A stretch of 64,000 bases of DNA from PALSA-505 sp035308365 (GTDB lineage Bacteria; Actinomycetota; Actinomycetes; Streptosporangiales; Streptosporangiaceae): positions 1 to 64,000 of the forward strand of contig DATGGU010000121.1 in assembly GCA_035308365.1 (NCBI GenBank), given 5' to 3'. Below are positions 18,537 to 26,700 of this stretch, one piece after another (positions within the stretch are counted from its first letter, which is position 1; every line of letters starts with the position of its first letter). The notes under the pieces are model-generated. The model was given only the letters and a program-made list of their open reading frames with translations. It made no database searches and was not told the DNA's origin. The position numbers were made by a program, and so were the translations under genes.

Positions 18537-19022
18537 TTACGGTGCGGCGTCACCGAGCAGGCGGGACATGATGAGCCGGTGCAGCGGCGCGACACCGAAC
18601 CAGACCGCCCGGCCGAACAGCCCATCGCACCGCACGAACGTGGCGAACCGCAGCGCGGACCCGTCCGTCTGCAACACCAGCCGGGCGGTCAGGCCGGCCA
18701 GCGACCGGGCCTGGAGCACCACGGCGCCCGGCGAGTTCTTGACGATCCGCCAGCCCTGTACATGCCCGGCCACCCGGGGCGGCGCGAGCTGGACGCCCAG
18801 CACCCGCCAGCCGAAGGTGACGAACATCCGCAGCCTGGCCGGTGCGCCCTCGAAGACCGCCCTGGCCCACTGCTCGGCCGTGCGCCGGCCCGGGGGGACG
18901 GCGATCTCGAAGGTGTCCGCGTAGTCGGTATGCGGGAACCGGGACAGCGCGCGCAGGTCGGCGCGGACGGGGATCTCCGTCGCCCAGCGGCGCTGCGTTG
19001 GGGATGCCTCGGTCTGGTGCAC
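18537..19022 (-). CDS. DUF2867-like conserved protein
   Basis: 161 aa from GTG 19022. The sequence (YADTFEIAVPPGRRTAEQWA, then VFEGAPARLRMFVTFGWRVL, then GWRIVKNSPGAVVLQARS, then FATFVRCDGLFGRAVWFGVA and PLHRLIMSRLLGDAA) resembles small actinobacterial proteins annotated as DUF2867, which have a lipid- or START-like barrel pattern. The family name is from memory and uncertain. It is divergent from bioA across about 160 bp. No function can be assigned. Confidence 0.65.
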   Translation of the reverse strand: MHQTEASPTQRRWATEIPVRADLRALSRFPHTDYADTFEIAVPPGRRTAEQWARAVFEGAPARLRMFVTFGWRVLGVQLAPPRVAGHVQGWRIVKNSPGAVVLQARSLAGLTARLVLQTDGSALRFATFVRCDGLFGRAVWFGVAPLHRLIMSRLLGDAAP

Positions 19023-19181
19023 TGTGATCCGATCCTGCCTTAGGGCGCCTTTCGGCCAAGAAGGCGCGTAGCGCGTCTTTCGGCCAGGAAGGCGCCATTT
19101 GCCACCGTTTCCTGTTGCAGCGTAAGCCCGGCGGCAGGCCCGGTCGTGGACCCACGCCAGGGGCGCGGCATCCTGGGGCGC

Positions 19182-20483
19182 ATGCTGCGCGAGCTCGATG
19201 CGAGACGGGTATGGCATCCCTACGCCCCGATGCCGGGAACACACCCACCCCTGCTGGTGGAGTCCGCCGCCGGCGTCCGGCTGCGGCTGGCCGAGCCGGC
19301 CGAGGGCAACCGGGAGCTGGTGGACGGCATGTCGTCGTGGTGGGCGGCGATCCACGGGTACCGGCACCCGGCGCTCGACGAGGCGGCGCGGGACCAGCTG
19401 GCCAGGATGAGCCACGTCATGTTCGGCGGGCTCAGCCACGAACCGGCGATCCGGCTTTGCGACCGGCTCGCGCGGATCACGCCGCCGGGGCTTGAGCACG
19501 TGTTCCTGTGCGACTCCGGATCGGTGTCGGTCGAGGTCGCGATCAAGATGTGCCTGCAGTACTGGATGTCGGCCGGGCGGCCGGCCAAGCGCAAGGTGCT
19601 CACCTGGCGCGGCGGATACCACGGCGACACGTTCATGGCCATGTCGGTGTGTGATCCCGACGGCGGGATGCACCGCGCCTGGGAGGGCGTACTGCCCCGG
19701 CAGGTGTTCGCCGGCCTGCCGCCCGCCGGGTTCGGCGCCGCCGTGGATCCCGGCTACGCGGCCGGCCTGCGCGCGCTGATCGAGGAGCACGCCGGCGAGC
19801 TGGCCGCGGTGATCGTCGAGCCGGTGGCGCAGGGCGCGGGCGGGATGCGGTTCCACAACCCGGGATACCTGCGGGTGCTCCGTTCGGCCTGCACGGACCT
19901 GGACGTGCTGCTGATCTTCGACGAGATCGCCACCGGTTTCGGCCGGACCGGCGCGCTGTTCGCCGCCGGTCATGCCGGGGTCAGCCCGGACGTGATGTGC
20001 CTGGGCAAGTCGCTGGCCGGGGGGTACCTCTCGCTGGCCGCGGCCCTGTGCACCCCGCGGGTGGCCGCGGGCATCTCCGGCGGTGAGCTGCCCGTGCTCG
20101 CGCACGGACCCACGTTCATGGGCAACCCGCTGGCCTGCGCGGTCGCGAACGCCTCCATCGGCGTCCTGCTCGGCGGGTACCCCGGCGGCTGGCAGGCCGA
20201 GGTGGCCAGGATAGAGGCGGGCCTGCGCGCCGGGCTGGCGCCCGCGGCGGAACTGCCGGGTGTGGCGGACGTCCGGGTGCTCGGCGCCATCGGCGTCGTG
20301 CAGCTCGATCACGAGGTGGACATGGCCGCGGCGACCAGGGCCGCGGTGCGCGCGGGCGTGTGGCTGCGCCCGTTCCGCGACCTGATCTACACGATGCCGC
20401 CCTACGTGACCGGGGACGGCGATCTGCAGCGGATCTGCGCGGGTGTCCGCGCGGCCGCTCAGGCCTGCGCTAGGCCGGTGTAG
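19182..20483 (+). CDS. bioA: adenosylmethionine--8-amino-7-oxononanoate aminotransferase
   Basis: 433 aa, PLP-dependent class III aminotransferase that makes 7,8-diaminononanoate in biotin synthesis with SAM as amino donor. It shows the BioA-specific start RRVWHPYAPM and VDGMSSWWAAIHGYRHP, then IFDEIATGFGRTG and the PLP lysine in CLGKSLAGGYL (about residue 276). I chose ATG 19182 behind GGGG; GTG 19146 would add 12 residues. No other biotin gene is present in the window. Its 3' end overlaps the convergent DUF397 gene by 14 bp. Confidence 0.93.
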   Translation: MLRELDARRVWHPYAPMPGTHPPLLVESAAGVRLRLAEPAEGNRELVDGMSSWWAAIHGYRHPALDEAARDQLARMSHVMFGGLSHEPAIRLCDRLARITPPGLEHVFLCDSGSVSVEVAIKMCLQYWMSAGRPAKRKVLTWRGGYHGDTFMAMSVCDPDGGMHRAWEGVLPRQVFAGLPPAGFGAAVDPGYAAGLRALIEEHAGELAAVIVEPVAQGAGGMRFHNPGYLRVLRSACTDLDVLLIFDEIATGFGRTGALFAAGHAGVSPDVMCLGKSLAGGYLSLAAALCTPRVAAGISGGELPVLAHGPTFMGNPLACAVANASIGVLLGGYPGGWQAEVARIEAGLRAGLAPAAELPGVADVRVLGAIGVVQLDHEVDMAAATRAAVRAGVWLRPFRDLIYTMPPYVTGDGDLQRICAGVRAAAQACARPV

Positions 20484-20712
20484 CCGGCCGGCCGAACTCG
20501 CCGTCCTTGGCGCCGGCCAGGAACGCGTCCCACTCGGCCCGGGTGAAGATCAGCGCCGGGCCGGACGGATGCCGCGAGTTGCGCACGGCGACCTGGCCGT
20601 CACGCAGGTGCGCGAGCTCGACGCATTCGCCACCGGTGGGGCCGCTGTAGGTGCTCTTCACCCAGACCGCGTCGTGCAGGCCGGCGGCGGGTGAGCTAGG
20701 GGTGCTGCTCAT
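20470..20712 (-). CDS. DUF397 protein, partner of the upstream XRE regulator
   Basis: 80 aa with the DUF397 pattern: VWVKSTYSGPTGGECVELAH, then GQVAVRNSRHPSGPALIFTR and EWDAFLAGAKDGEF. The ATG at 20712 lies inside the 3' end of the XRE gene, so the pair is coupled. Small DUF397 proteins accompany WhiJ-like XRE regulators in Streptomyces, where several affect sporulation and antibiotic production. The partnership here rests on gene order. Confidence 0.9.
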   Translation of the reverse strand: MSSTPSSPAAGLHDAVWVKSTYSGPTGGECVELAHLRDGQVAVRNSRHPSGPALIFTRAEWDAFLAGAKDGEFGRPATPA

Positions 20713-21574
20713 GCGGGGGTCCCGTCTCTTGCAGAATTTCCTCGATCATCCGCGTGGAGGTCCGCGGATCGGTCCCGAGTATGCTCATCCGCTCCATGGC
20801 CAGCAGGTAGCGGTCCACCTCGGGCCGCTTGTCCAGGTAGAGGGCGCTGGTGAGCTGTTCCACGTACACGATGTCCGGCAGGTCGGGGTCCGGGAACCGC
20901 AGGACGCTGAACCCGCTCGGGGCGGCGTGACCACAGACGCCGCGCGGGATGATCTGGAGGACGAGGTTGTGGTTCTTGCTGGCCGCCAGCAGGTGGGCGA
21001 GCTGGTCCCGCATGACACCGTCGTTGCCGACCGGCCGGCGCAGCACCTCCTCGTCCAGGATCGCCCACAGCCTGAGGTGGCCCTCGGCGAACCGCCGCTG
21101 CCGCTCCTTGCGCACGGCGACGTGGCGGTCCATTTCCTCGGGCGGTATGTCGCCGAAGGCGAGCACCGTGGCCGCGTAGCCTTCAGTCTGCAACAGGCCG
21201 GGGACGAACTGGGGCGCATAGAGCCGGATCGACTCGGCTGCCGTCTCCAGCCCGATGTAGGACTGGAACCAGGGCGGCAGGACGTCGTTGAAGCGGTGCC
21301 ACCAGCCTGGCCGGTTGGCCTCGCTGGCCAGGCTGAGCAACTGCTCACGCTCGGCCGGGTCGGTGACGCCGTACATCTTCAGCAGGTCGGCGACGTCGAC
21401 CTCCCTGACCGCGTTCCTGCCCAGTTCGATCCGGCTGATCTTCGACTCGGACGCGCGGATTGCCTGGGCCGCCGCCTTGGCACTGATTCCGCGTCCCTCA
21501 CGGAGGCGGCGGAGCTGGATGCCGAGAAGGATGCGCAGGACCGTCGGGCCACCTGGGCGGCCTGGGGAGGTCAT
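20696..21574 (-). CDS. XRE-family regulator with DUF5753 domain (WhiJ-like)
   Basis: 292 aa from ATG 21574. An N-terminal helix-turn-helix (LRRLREGRGISAKAAAQAIR, then ASESKISRIELGRNAVRE) is followed by the DUF5753 sensor-like domain (SYIGLETAAESIRLYAPQFV, then PGLLQTEGYA, then LDEEVLRRPVG, then LQIIPRGVCGHAAPSGFSVL). Such regulators control DUF397 partner genes and developmental functions in actinomycetes. It faces away from the second XRE/DUF397 module across a 970-bp gap. Confidence 0.92.
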   Translation of the reverse strand: MTSPGRPGGPTVLRILLGIQLRRLREGRGISAKAAAQAIRASESKISRIELGRNAVREVDVADLLKMYGVTDPAEREQLLSLASEANRPGWWHRFNDVLPPWFQSYIGLETAAESIRLYAPQFVPGLLQTEGYAATVLAFGDIPPEEMDRHVAVRKERQRRFAEGHLRLWAILDEEVLRRPVGNDGVMRDQLAHLLAASKNHNLVLQIIPRGVCGHAAPSGFSVLRFPDPDLPDIVYVEQLTSALYLDKRPEVDRYLLAMERMSILGTDPRTSTRMIEEILQETGPPHEQHP

Positions 21575-22544
21575 GAGCGCAATTCCGCTCGCATAGTTGC
21601 CGGCCTTCCTCGCTCGTGACCCTGGCCAGCCCTGGCCGTCGCGGCGCGGGGGAGGGCTGCCAGCCGTTCCGTTAACCCTAGCGATCGCTTCTGTGCCCCG
21701 GAGCGCCACATGGCGGCGCCGCGCATTTCCGGTGCAATTGCGTAGTGCTCTTTGCCGGTAATCCGAGATTCATCTCATGATATCCCATTTGGGATTTCAC
21801 GCCACCGCCTGCAAGCCAGGAAACAATGACCAGGTCATCTGCCTGCTTACGCAAACGGAGCCCCCGCGGTGGCCCGGGTAACCGGTCACTTGTGACCGTC
21901 CGGCCCTCTGGAACGGCGGTAGCCGCAGGTCCGCCCGCTGCGCCCCGGCGTCACAGCCATGCCTGTTACATACATGACGGAGGTGTCCACCCAGAGGCCA
22001 CGACATTGCCTGGCATCCGTCAAATCTGTCCAGCTAAATCACTGCCCGCAAATTCGCGCGCATGTCTCACCAGCCCTCCAGCCTGCGGAAAACACCCACG
22101 AACCCGGCATCCCAGCCGCTGTTCCCGCCGTTCCGTCAAAGCCTAATCCGGTGCAAATGTGCAGCTTTTCTGATTTGGAAACTATGGCCCCGGTTACCAC
22201 ACTCGTCCCAGCGCCGCGCGCAGCGCTCGCCCGCCTGCCGGTCACCGCCCGTACCCGCCGCCGCACTGCCGTCCGCACCCGCCGCGACACCGCCGCCCCC
22301 AGACCCGCGCCGCGACACCGCCGCCCCCAGACCCGCGCCGCGACACCGCCATCCGCACCTACCGCGCGCAAGTGCTTGAGGCAAGTTTCTTCGATGCAAT
22401 CGCAGATAGGATTTCATATCACGCCCGTGTTCTGTAGCATGGTGAACACGGTCCGACTCCCACCTGGACACCTCTCCCATTGCTGGGTGCAGGTCCGGCC
22501 AGGCAGGCACGCTTCTGGAGCCTGCGGAGAGGAGTGAGCCGCCC
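21575..22544. other. 970-bp gap between two divergent XRE/DUF397 modules
   Basis: I see no gene I can support here. Open frames on both strands have arginine/proline-rich compositions without family signatures. The stretch has lower GC than its neighbours at 21720-21800 and again at 22130-22200. It contains a 28-nt tandem repeat at 22285-22350 and must hold the promoters of both XRE genes. Confidence 0.6.
22285..22350. repeat. 28-nt tandem repeat, about 2.3 copies
   Basis: CGACACCGCC recurs at 22285, 22313 and 22341, each followed by the same GCCCCCAGACCCGCGCCG in the first two copies. The unit of 28 nt is not a multiple of three, which argues against a coding role. Confidence 0.8.
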
Positions 22545-23399
22545 GTGGCAATCGGCCCCACAGTGCGGCGGCGCCGGCTCGGCAGCGAGCTGAGGCGGCT
22601 GAGAGAAGCGCGTTCGATCAATCTGGAAGTGGTGGCCGACCGGCTGGGCCTGGCCGCATCGACGCTCTCCCGGATCGAGAACGGCAAGGCCCCGACCAAG
22701 ACCGCATACCTGACAGCGTTGCTCGAAGTCTACGAGGTGACCGACCCCGAGCAGCGCCAGATTCTGATCGACATGGCCCGCGAGGGTCATCGCAAGGGCT
22801 GGTGGGCCGGATACGAGGACGTGCTGCCTACCGGCTTCGGCATCTATGTCGGCCTGGAAGCCGACGCCAGTGGGCTGCGGATATATGAGACGCAGGTTGT
22901 GAACGGCCTGTTGCAGACGCCGGAGTACGCGAAGGCGATCCTGCGCGAGGTCAACAAGAAGGACAGCCCGGACCAGTTGCAGCGGGCGACGGAACTGCGG
23001 ATCAAGCGCCAGTACACGGTGGAGAAGCCCGACCCGCCGGATCTGTGGCTGATCCTGGACGAGGCCGTGATCCGCCGGCCGATCGGCGGTCCCGAAGTCA
23101 TGGCCAGCCAGCTCAAGCACCTGGTCGAGGCCAGTCACTGGCCCAACGTCACTCTGCAGGTGCTCCCGTTCTCGGCCGGCGCCCATTCCGCGCTCCCCGG
23201 TCCGTTCACCATCCTCGAGTTCCCCGAGCGCACCGACGATGACGTGGTCTACCTCGACTCCTGGGGCGGGCCCATCTACCTGGAAAAAGAACGAGACGTC
23301 CGGATGTGCGCGGAGGCCTTCGACAGGCTTCGCGCGGCGGCACTGTCGACGAACGACTCGGTAGCCCTGGCCAATCAGGTGGCCGGGCAACTCATGTAG
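22545..23399 (+). CDS. XRE-family regulator with DUF5753 domain, second copy
   Basis: 284 aa from GTG 22545, preceded by GGAGAGGAG. The helix-turn-helix is RLREARSINLEVVADRLGLA followed by ASTLSRIENGKAPT. The DUF5753 part has IYVGLEADASGLRIYETQVV, NGLLQTPEYA, LDEAVIRRPIGG and LQVLPFSAGAHSALPGPFTI. It is a distant paralogue of the regulator at 20696-21574 rather than a recent duplicate. The DUF397 gene follows 44 bp downstream. Confidence 0.92.
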   Translation: MAIGPTVRRRRLGSELRRLREARSINLEVVADRLGLAASTLSRIENGKAPTKTAYLTALLEVYEVTDPEQRQILIDMAREGHRKGWWAGYEDVLPTGFGIYVGLEADASGLRIYETQVVNGLLQTPEYAKAILREVNKKDSPDQLQRATELRIKRQYTVEKPDPPDLWLILDEAVIRRPIGGPEVMASQLKHLVEASHWPNVTLQVLPFSAGAHSALPGPFTILEFPERTDDDVVYLDSWGGPIYLEKERDVRMCAEAFDRLRAAALSTNDSVALANQVAGQLM

Positions 23400-23443
23400 G
23401 ACACACCCCGGGAATCGTGGTGATGAACGAAAGGGAAAAGCCG

Positions 23444-23653
23444 ATGGGTTCCGGTCTCACTGAAGTCCACTGGTTCAAGAGCAGCGCGAGCAGCACCAAT
23501 GGATGCGTCGAGGTGGCGCATCTACCCGACGGCGGAGTCGCGCTCCGCGACACCAAGGACCGCGGCAAGGAGCCGCACGTCTTCACCCGGCACGAGTGGG
23601 ACTCCTTCCTCGCCGGCGTGAAGAACGGCGAGTTCGACCCCCCAGGTCTTTAA
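23444..23653 (+). CDS. DUF397 protein, partner of the second XRE regulator
   Basis: 69 aa: LTEVHWFKSSASSTNGCVEV, then AHLPDGGVALRDTKD and HVFTRHEWDSFLAGVKNGEF. ATG 23444 has AAAGGGAAAAG upstream and is preferred; ATG 23423 would add seven residues. It is a typical single-domain DUF397 protein that forms a module with the preceding XRE gene. Confidence 0.88.
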   Translation: MGSGLTEVHWFKSSASSTNGCVEVAHLPDGGVALRDTKDRGKEPHVFTRHEWDSFLAGVKNGEFDPPGL

Positions 23654-23697
23654 CTCAAGCGGGAACGGGGAGGGCTAAGCCGCTCCGGGGGGGGACC

Positions 23698-23759
23698 GGC
23701 ACCCGCGACAGGTCAGCCGCCGCTGTTGCGGTCGGCGGCGGCTGACCGTCGCGGGTGCC
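23698..23759. terminator. long hairpin after the second XRE/DUF397 module
   Basis: GGCACCCGCGAC (23698-23709) pairs with GTCGCGGGTGCC (23748-23759). Inside it, GGTCAGCCGCCGC (23711-23723) pairs with GCGGCGGCTGACC (23735-23747). That gives 25 base pairs with one bulged A and an 11-nt loop. There is no long T run, but the position 45 bp after the DUF397 stop fits a transcription terminator. Confidence 0.75.
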
Positions 23760-23789
23760 CGGCATTGTTCCGTTAGCTAGGGTGGGGAT

Positions 23790-24049
23790 GTGCGTACCGG
23801 GGATGACTGGCGGGCCAGGTTCCGGCCCGACGTTCCGAGCCCGGCCCGCATCTACGATTATCTGCTCGGCGGCAAGGACAACTATCCAGCCGACCGTAAG
23901 GCGGCCGAGGACCTGCTCGCCGCCGTTCCCGACGCCCGCTGGTTCGCCCAGCAGAACCGCAGTGGCGGCCCGGCCCGGACGCCAAGCCCGATCCCGATCC
24001 CGGCCGTTCGCACGTCTACGCCGTGGTCGCCCGCAAGCCAGGCCCCTGA
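23790..24049 (+). pseudogene. remnant of a DUF574 SAM-dependent methyltransferase
   Basis: From GTG 23790 the first 57 codons are the start of this family (PSPARIYDYLLGGKDNYPAD, then RKAAEDLLAAVPDARWFAQQ, then NR). The sequence then jumps to a C-terminal end, RSHVYAVVARKPGP, in a different frame and stops with TGA at 24047-24049. Family members have about 270 residues, so roughly 190 central codons have been lost with a frame change near 23965. Such methyltransferase genes often lie beside XRE/DUF397 pairs. The short frame that continues in the original phase to 24083 is unlikely to be functional. Confidence 0.8.
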
Positions 24050-24079
24050 CACCGCGCCCAGCCTGGCGGGCTCGCCGCG

Positions 24080-24922
24080 CTAACCCTGATTGACCGCCAC
24101 CGCGTACAGCGCCGCCACATTCGGCCCGAACGCGGGTGAGTAGGAGATCTGTGGCAGGTCGCCGCCCTGCTGGTAGCCGCCGATGACGCCGATCACCGTC
24201 CCGTCCGTGTTGCCGGGCCCGGTGCCGATCAGGAACGGGCCGCCGCTGGTGCCGTCGGTGTAGCGGCCGCAGTCGAACTCGAGCTGATGAGGCAGCGGCA
24301 TGCTGGTGCGGTTGCGGCAGATGAGCGGCAGGTCGTACCCGTCGGGGTAGCCGATCACCTGGACCGGCAGGCGGGCCGGGGTCTGGAAACCGATGTACTC
24401 GGCGCCGGTCACGTCCTGAATGCTGGCCCCGTCGGGCGCGGGATCCACGAGCAGGAAGGCGACGTCGTCGTCGATGCTGGCCGAGGTCGACCACGCCCGG
24501 TCCACGATGACCTTGCCGATTGTCCAGACCCCGTAGGGCTCGTCACCACCGGAGTAGCCGGGCACGAACTGGATGGGCCCGTTGTGGTGGGTCACGCAGT
24601 GCGCCGCGGTGATGGCCAGATCCCGGTGCGGGCTGCGCACCACGCTGGCCGTGCAGAAATGGTTGCCCAGCCCGCCGGAGCGGCTGGTGGAGAACAGCGC
24701 TCCCACCGCGGGAGTGCCGCGAAACGAGACCCCGGTGGGCATCCCGGCCGGGGCGGGAGTGGCGGCCTTGCGCGGGACCGAGTTCATCGCCGCCGCCAGC
24801 CGCACCGCGAGCTTCGCGGCGCCGTGCGCCGCTGGAGTCATGGCCACGATCACGAGGGCGGTGAGGATGGCCACGCCGGCCGCCCAGGAGCGCCGGCTCC
24901 CGATCCGGTGTATTTCGCCCAC
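24080..24922 (-). CDS. secreted trypsin-like serine protease
   Basis: 280 aa from GTG 24922; an ATG at 24988 would give a longer leader. The N-terminus MGEIHRIGSRRSWAAG followed by VAILTALVIVAMTPAAHG is a signal peptide or membrane anchor. The catalytic triad of the chymotrypsin fold is in order: His in AITAAHC (about 107), Asp in DDDVAFLLV (about 154), Ser in DGTSGGPFL (about 224). Extracellular peptidase activity is likely; the substrate is unknown. It is convergent with the methyltransferase remnant. Confidence 0.88.
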   Translation of the reverse strand: MGEIHRIGSRRSWAAGVAILTALVIVAMTPAAHGAAKLAVRLAAAMNSVPRKAATPAPAGMPTGVSFRGTPAVGALFSTSRSGGLGNHFCTASVVRSPHRDLAITAAHCVTHHNGPIQFVPGYSGGDEPYGVWTIGKVIVDRAWSTSASIDDDVAFLLVDPAPDGASIQDVTGAEYIGFQTPARLPVQVIGYPDGYDLPLICRNRTSMPLPHQLEFDCGRYTDGTSGGPFLIGTGPGNTDGTVIGVIGGYQQGGDLPQISYSPAFGPNVAALYAVAVNQG

Positions 24923-25337
24923 CTTAGGTGATTGTGCAGGTGAACACCGAAAAGCGCCATAGGCGGGGGCTGGGAAGAATCCCAGCATTACGCCGGAAAC
25001 CGGCGCCGCTGGTCACGCGAGCGGCTCCGTCGTGCACGAGCAGGACGGCCCTGGCGGGGGCCGCCATGCGAAGGGCCGGTGCCCGGCCGCTGCCGTCCGG
25101 CCCGGCTGGGGCTACTGCCACTCGTTACGGTGCATGATGACCTCCCGGCGCTGCGAGGTTCGAAAATGGTTCGCCATGTTCGAACTGATTGGCCTTACAA
25201 GGCATGAGGGTAGGAACATTAGCCGCAAACAGTCGTCCTGTCTTGACAGTTAGTCAGGTTTTCTGTGACCATGCGGCTTTAGTTACTTACCTTACGTAAT
25301 AATCGGATCTTCGCCGCTCCGCCCGCGGGGAGTACCC
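24923..25337. other. 415-bp divergent intergenic region
   Basis: It separates the serine protease from the diguanylate cyclase and must contain both promoters. A small inverted repeat (GCTGGGA / TCCCAGC) lies near 24970-24990. TTCGAA-containing sequences recur around 25160-25185, and a TTGACA occurs at 25243-25248 without a convincing -10 at normal spacing. No coding feature was recognised. Confidence 0.45.
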
Positions 25338-26657
25338 ATGGCTGCCATCCGCCGTCCCGGCGTGATGACCATTCCCTACCGCCGCGTGGCGGACAGCGTA
25401 TCCCGCTGGCGCGTCTGGTCGCTGGCAGAACCGCTCCGCGCCCTCGTGCTCGGTGTCGTCGCGGTCGCCGTGGCGGTGACCAGCATCGCCCCGGCCCGGA
25501 CCGGGTGGCGGCCGTCGGACATGGCCATCTTCCTGGCGCTGGTGGGCTGCGGCCTCATCACCATCGAGTCGTCCCGTGGCGTGGCCGAGGTGCACGGGAC
25601 CGTAGGCAGGGACCTGCAGACGGTCTGGTACCTGACCATGGCCATCAACCTGCCGCCCGCCTACGCCCTGTTCGCCCCCGTGCCGCTGTGCGCGTACCGG
25701 CTGTGGCGGGTGCGCAGCGGGTTCGCCTACCGCCGGGTCTACAGCAACGCCACGCTCAGCCTGGCCTACGGCGCGGCCTCGCTGCTCTTCCACGCCATCC
25801 CGCGCTCGGTGGCCGGTCCCTCGCCGGGATCGGGCATGCACGTGCTCACCTGGACCGGCGTGGCGGCCGGCGCCGGCGCGCTGGCCTGGCTGATCAACAA
25901 CGGCTTCCTGCTCGCCGCGATCAAGCTGTCCGACCGCGGTGCCCGGCTGCGCGATCTGTTCGGCAACCGGGAGGCGTCCACCTCGGACCTGATCGAGCTG
26001 ACCCTGGCGGTCTCGCTGTCCCTCGTCGTGGCCATCAACCCGGTGCTGATGGCGCTCTCGCTGCCGTCCATCGTGCTGTACCGGCGCTACCTGATGCACT
26101 CCCAGCTCGTCGCCCAGGCCAGGATTGACGACAAGACCGGCCTGCTGAACGCCGGCACCTGGCAGCACGAGGGTGAGGTCGAATTCGCCAGGGCGCAGCG
26201 CACCGGCACCCCGCTGGCCATCGCGATGATCGACATCGATCACTTCAAGACGGTCAACGACACCGTCGGGCATCCGGCGGGCGACCGGGTTCTGCGCGGC
26301 ATCGCCAGCGCCGTCCGGGATGACCTGCGCGGCTACGACCTCACCGGCCGGTACGGCGGCGATGAGTTCGCCATCCTGTTCCCGCACACCAGGGCCAGCG
26401 AGGCGCGCCGGATCAGCGAGCGGCTCCGTGACAAGATCGCGGGCGATCCGGTGGTGATCGAGGACGGCAGCCACGCCGGCTACATCTTCCGGCTCACCGT
26501 CTCCATCGGCGTGGCCGCGGCGGACTCACCCTGCCGCTCGTTCAGCGAGCTGATCGCCACCGCCGACGCCGCACTCTGCCAGGCCAAGCGCGCCGGGCGC
26601 AACCGCGTCGGCGTGCTCAGCGATTCCGCCGGGAAGGATGGGACCAGGGTCTCCTAA
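25338..26657 (+). CDS. membrane-bound diguanylate cyclase (GGDEF)
   Basis: 439 aa from ATG 25338, with GGGGAG just upstream. About 260 N-terminal residues contain several hydrophobic segments (ALVLGVVAVAVAVTSIA, MAIFLALVGCGLITIES, LIELTLAVSLSLVVAIN), probably a membrane sensor. The C-terminal GGDEF domain is intact, with RYGGDEFAILFPHTRA (about residue 338) and the product-inhibition site RGYD exactly five residues before GGDEF. It should make cyclic di-GMP from two GTP; in actinomycetes this messenger delays sporulation through BldD. No EAL domain is fused. Confidence 0.93.
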   Translation: MAAIRRPGVMTIPYRRVADSVSRWRVWSLAEPLRALVLGVVAVAVAVTSIAPARTGWRPSDMAIFLALVGCGLITIESSRGVAEVHGTVGRDLQTVWYLTMAINLPPAYALFAPVPLCAYRLWRVRSGFAYRRVYSNATLSLAYGAASLLFHAIPRSVAGPSPGSGMHVLTWTGVAAGAGALAWLINNGFLLAAIKLSDRGARLRDLFGNREASTSDLIELTLAVSLSLVVAINPVLMALSLPSIVLYRRYLMHSQLVAQARIDDKTGLLNAGTWQHEGEVEFARAQRTGTPLAIAMIDIDHFKTVNDTVGHPAGDRVLRGIASAVRDDLRGYDLTGRYGGDEFAILFPHTRASEARRISERLRDKIAGDPVVIEDGSHAGYIFRLTVSIGVAAADSPCRSFSELIATADAALCQAKRAGRNRVGVLSDSAGKDGTRVS

Positions 26658-26700
26658 GATCGCACTGCGGGAGCCAGCGATTCCGAAGGAGGCCTTGCCG

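Noticed and set aside
21959..22537. Plus-strand frame between the two XRE modules
   Set aside because: Arg/Pro/Thr-rich composition created by the 28-nt repeats and GC bias, with no recognised domain.
24923..25337. LexA-type or other known operator from the repeated TTCGAA words near 25160-25185
   Set aside because: The spacing does not match the known actinobacterial SOS box, and no DNA-repair gene follows.
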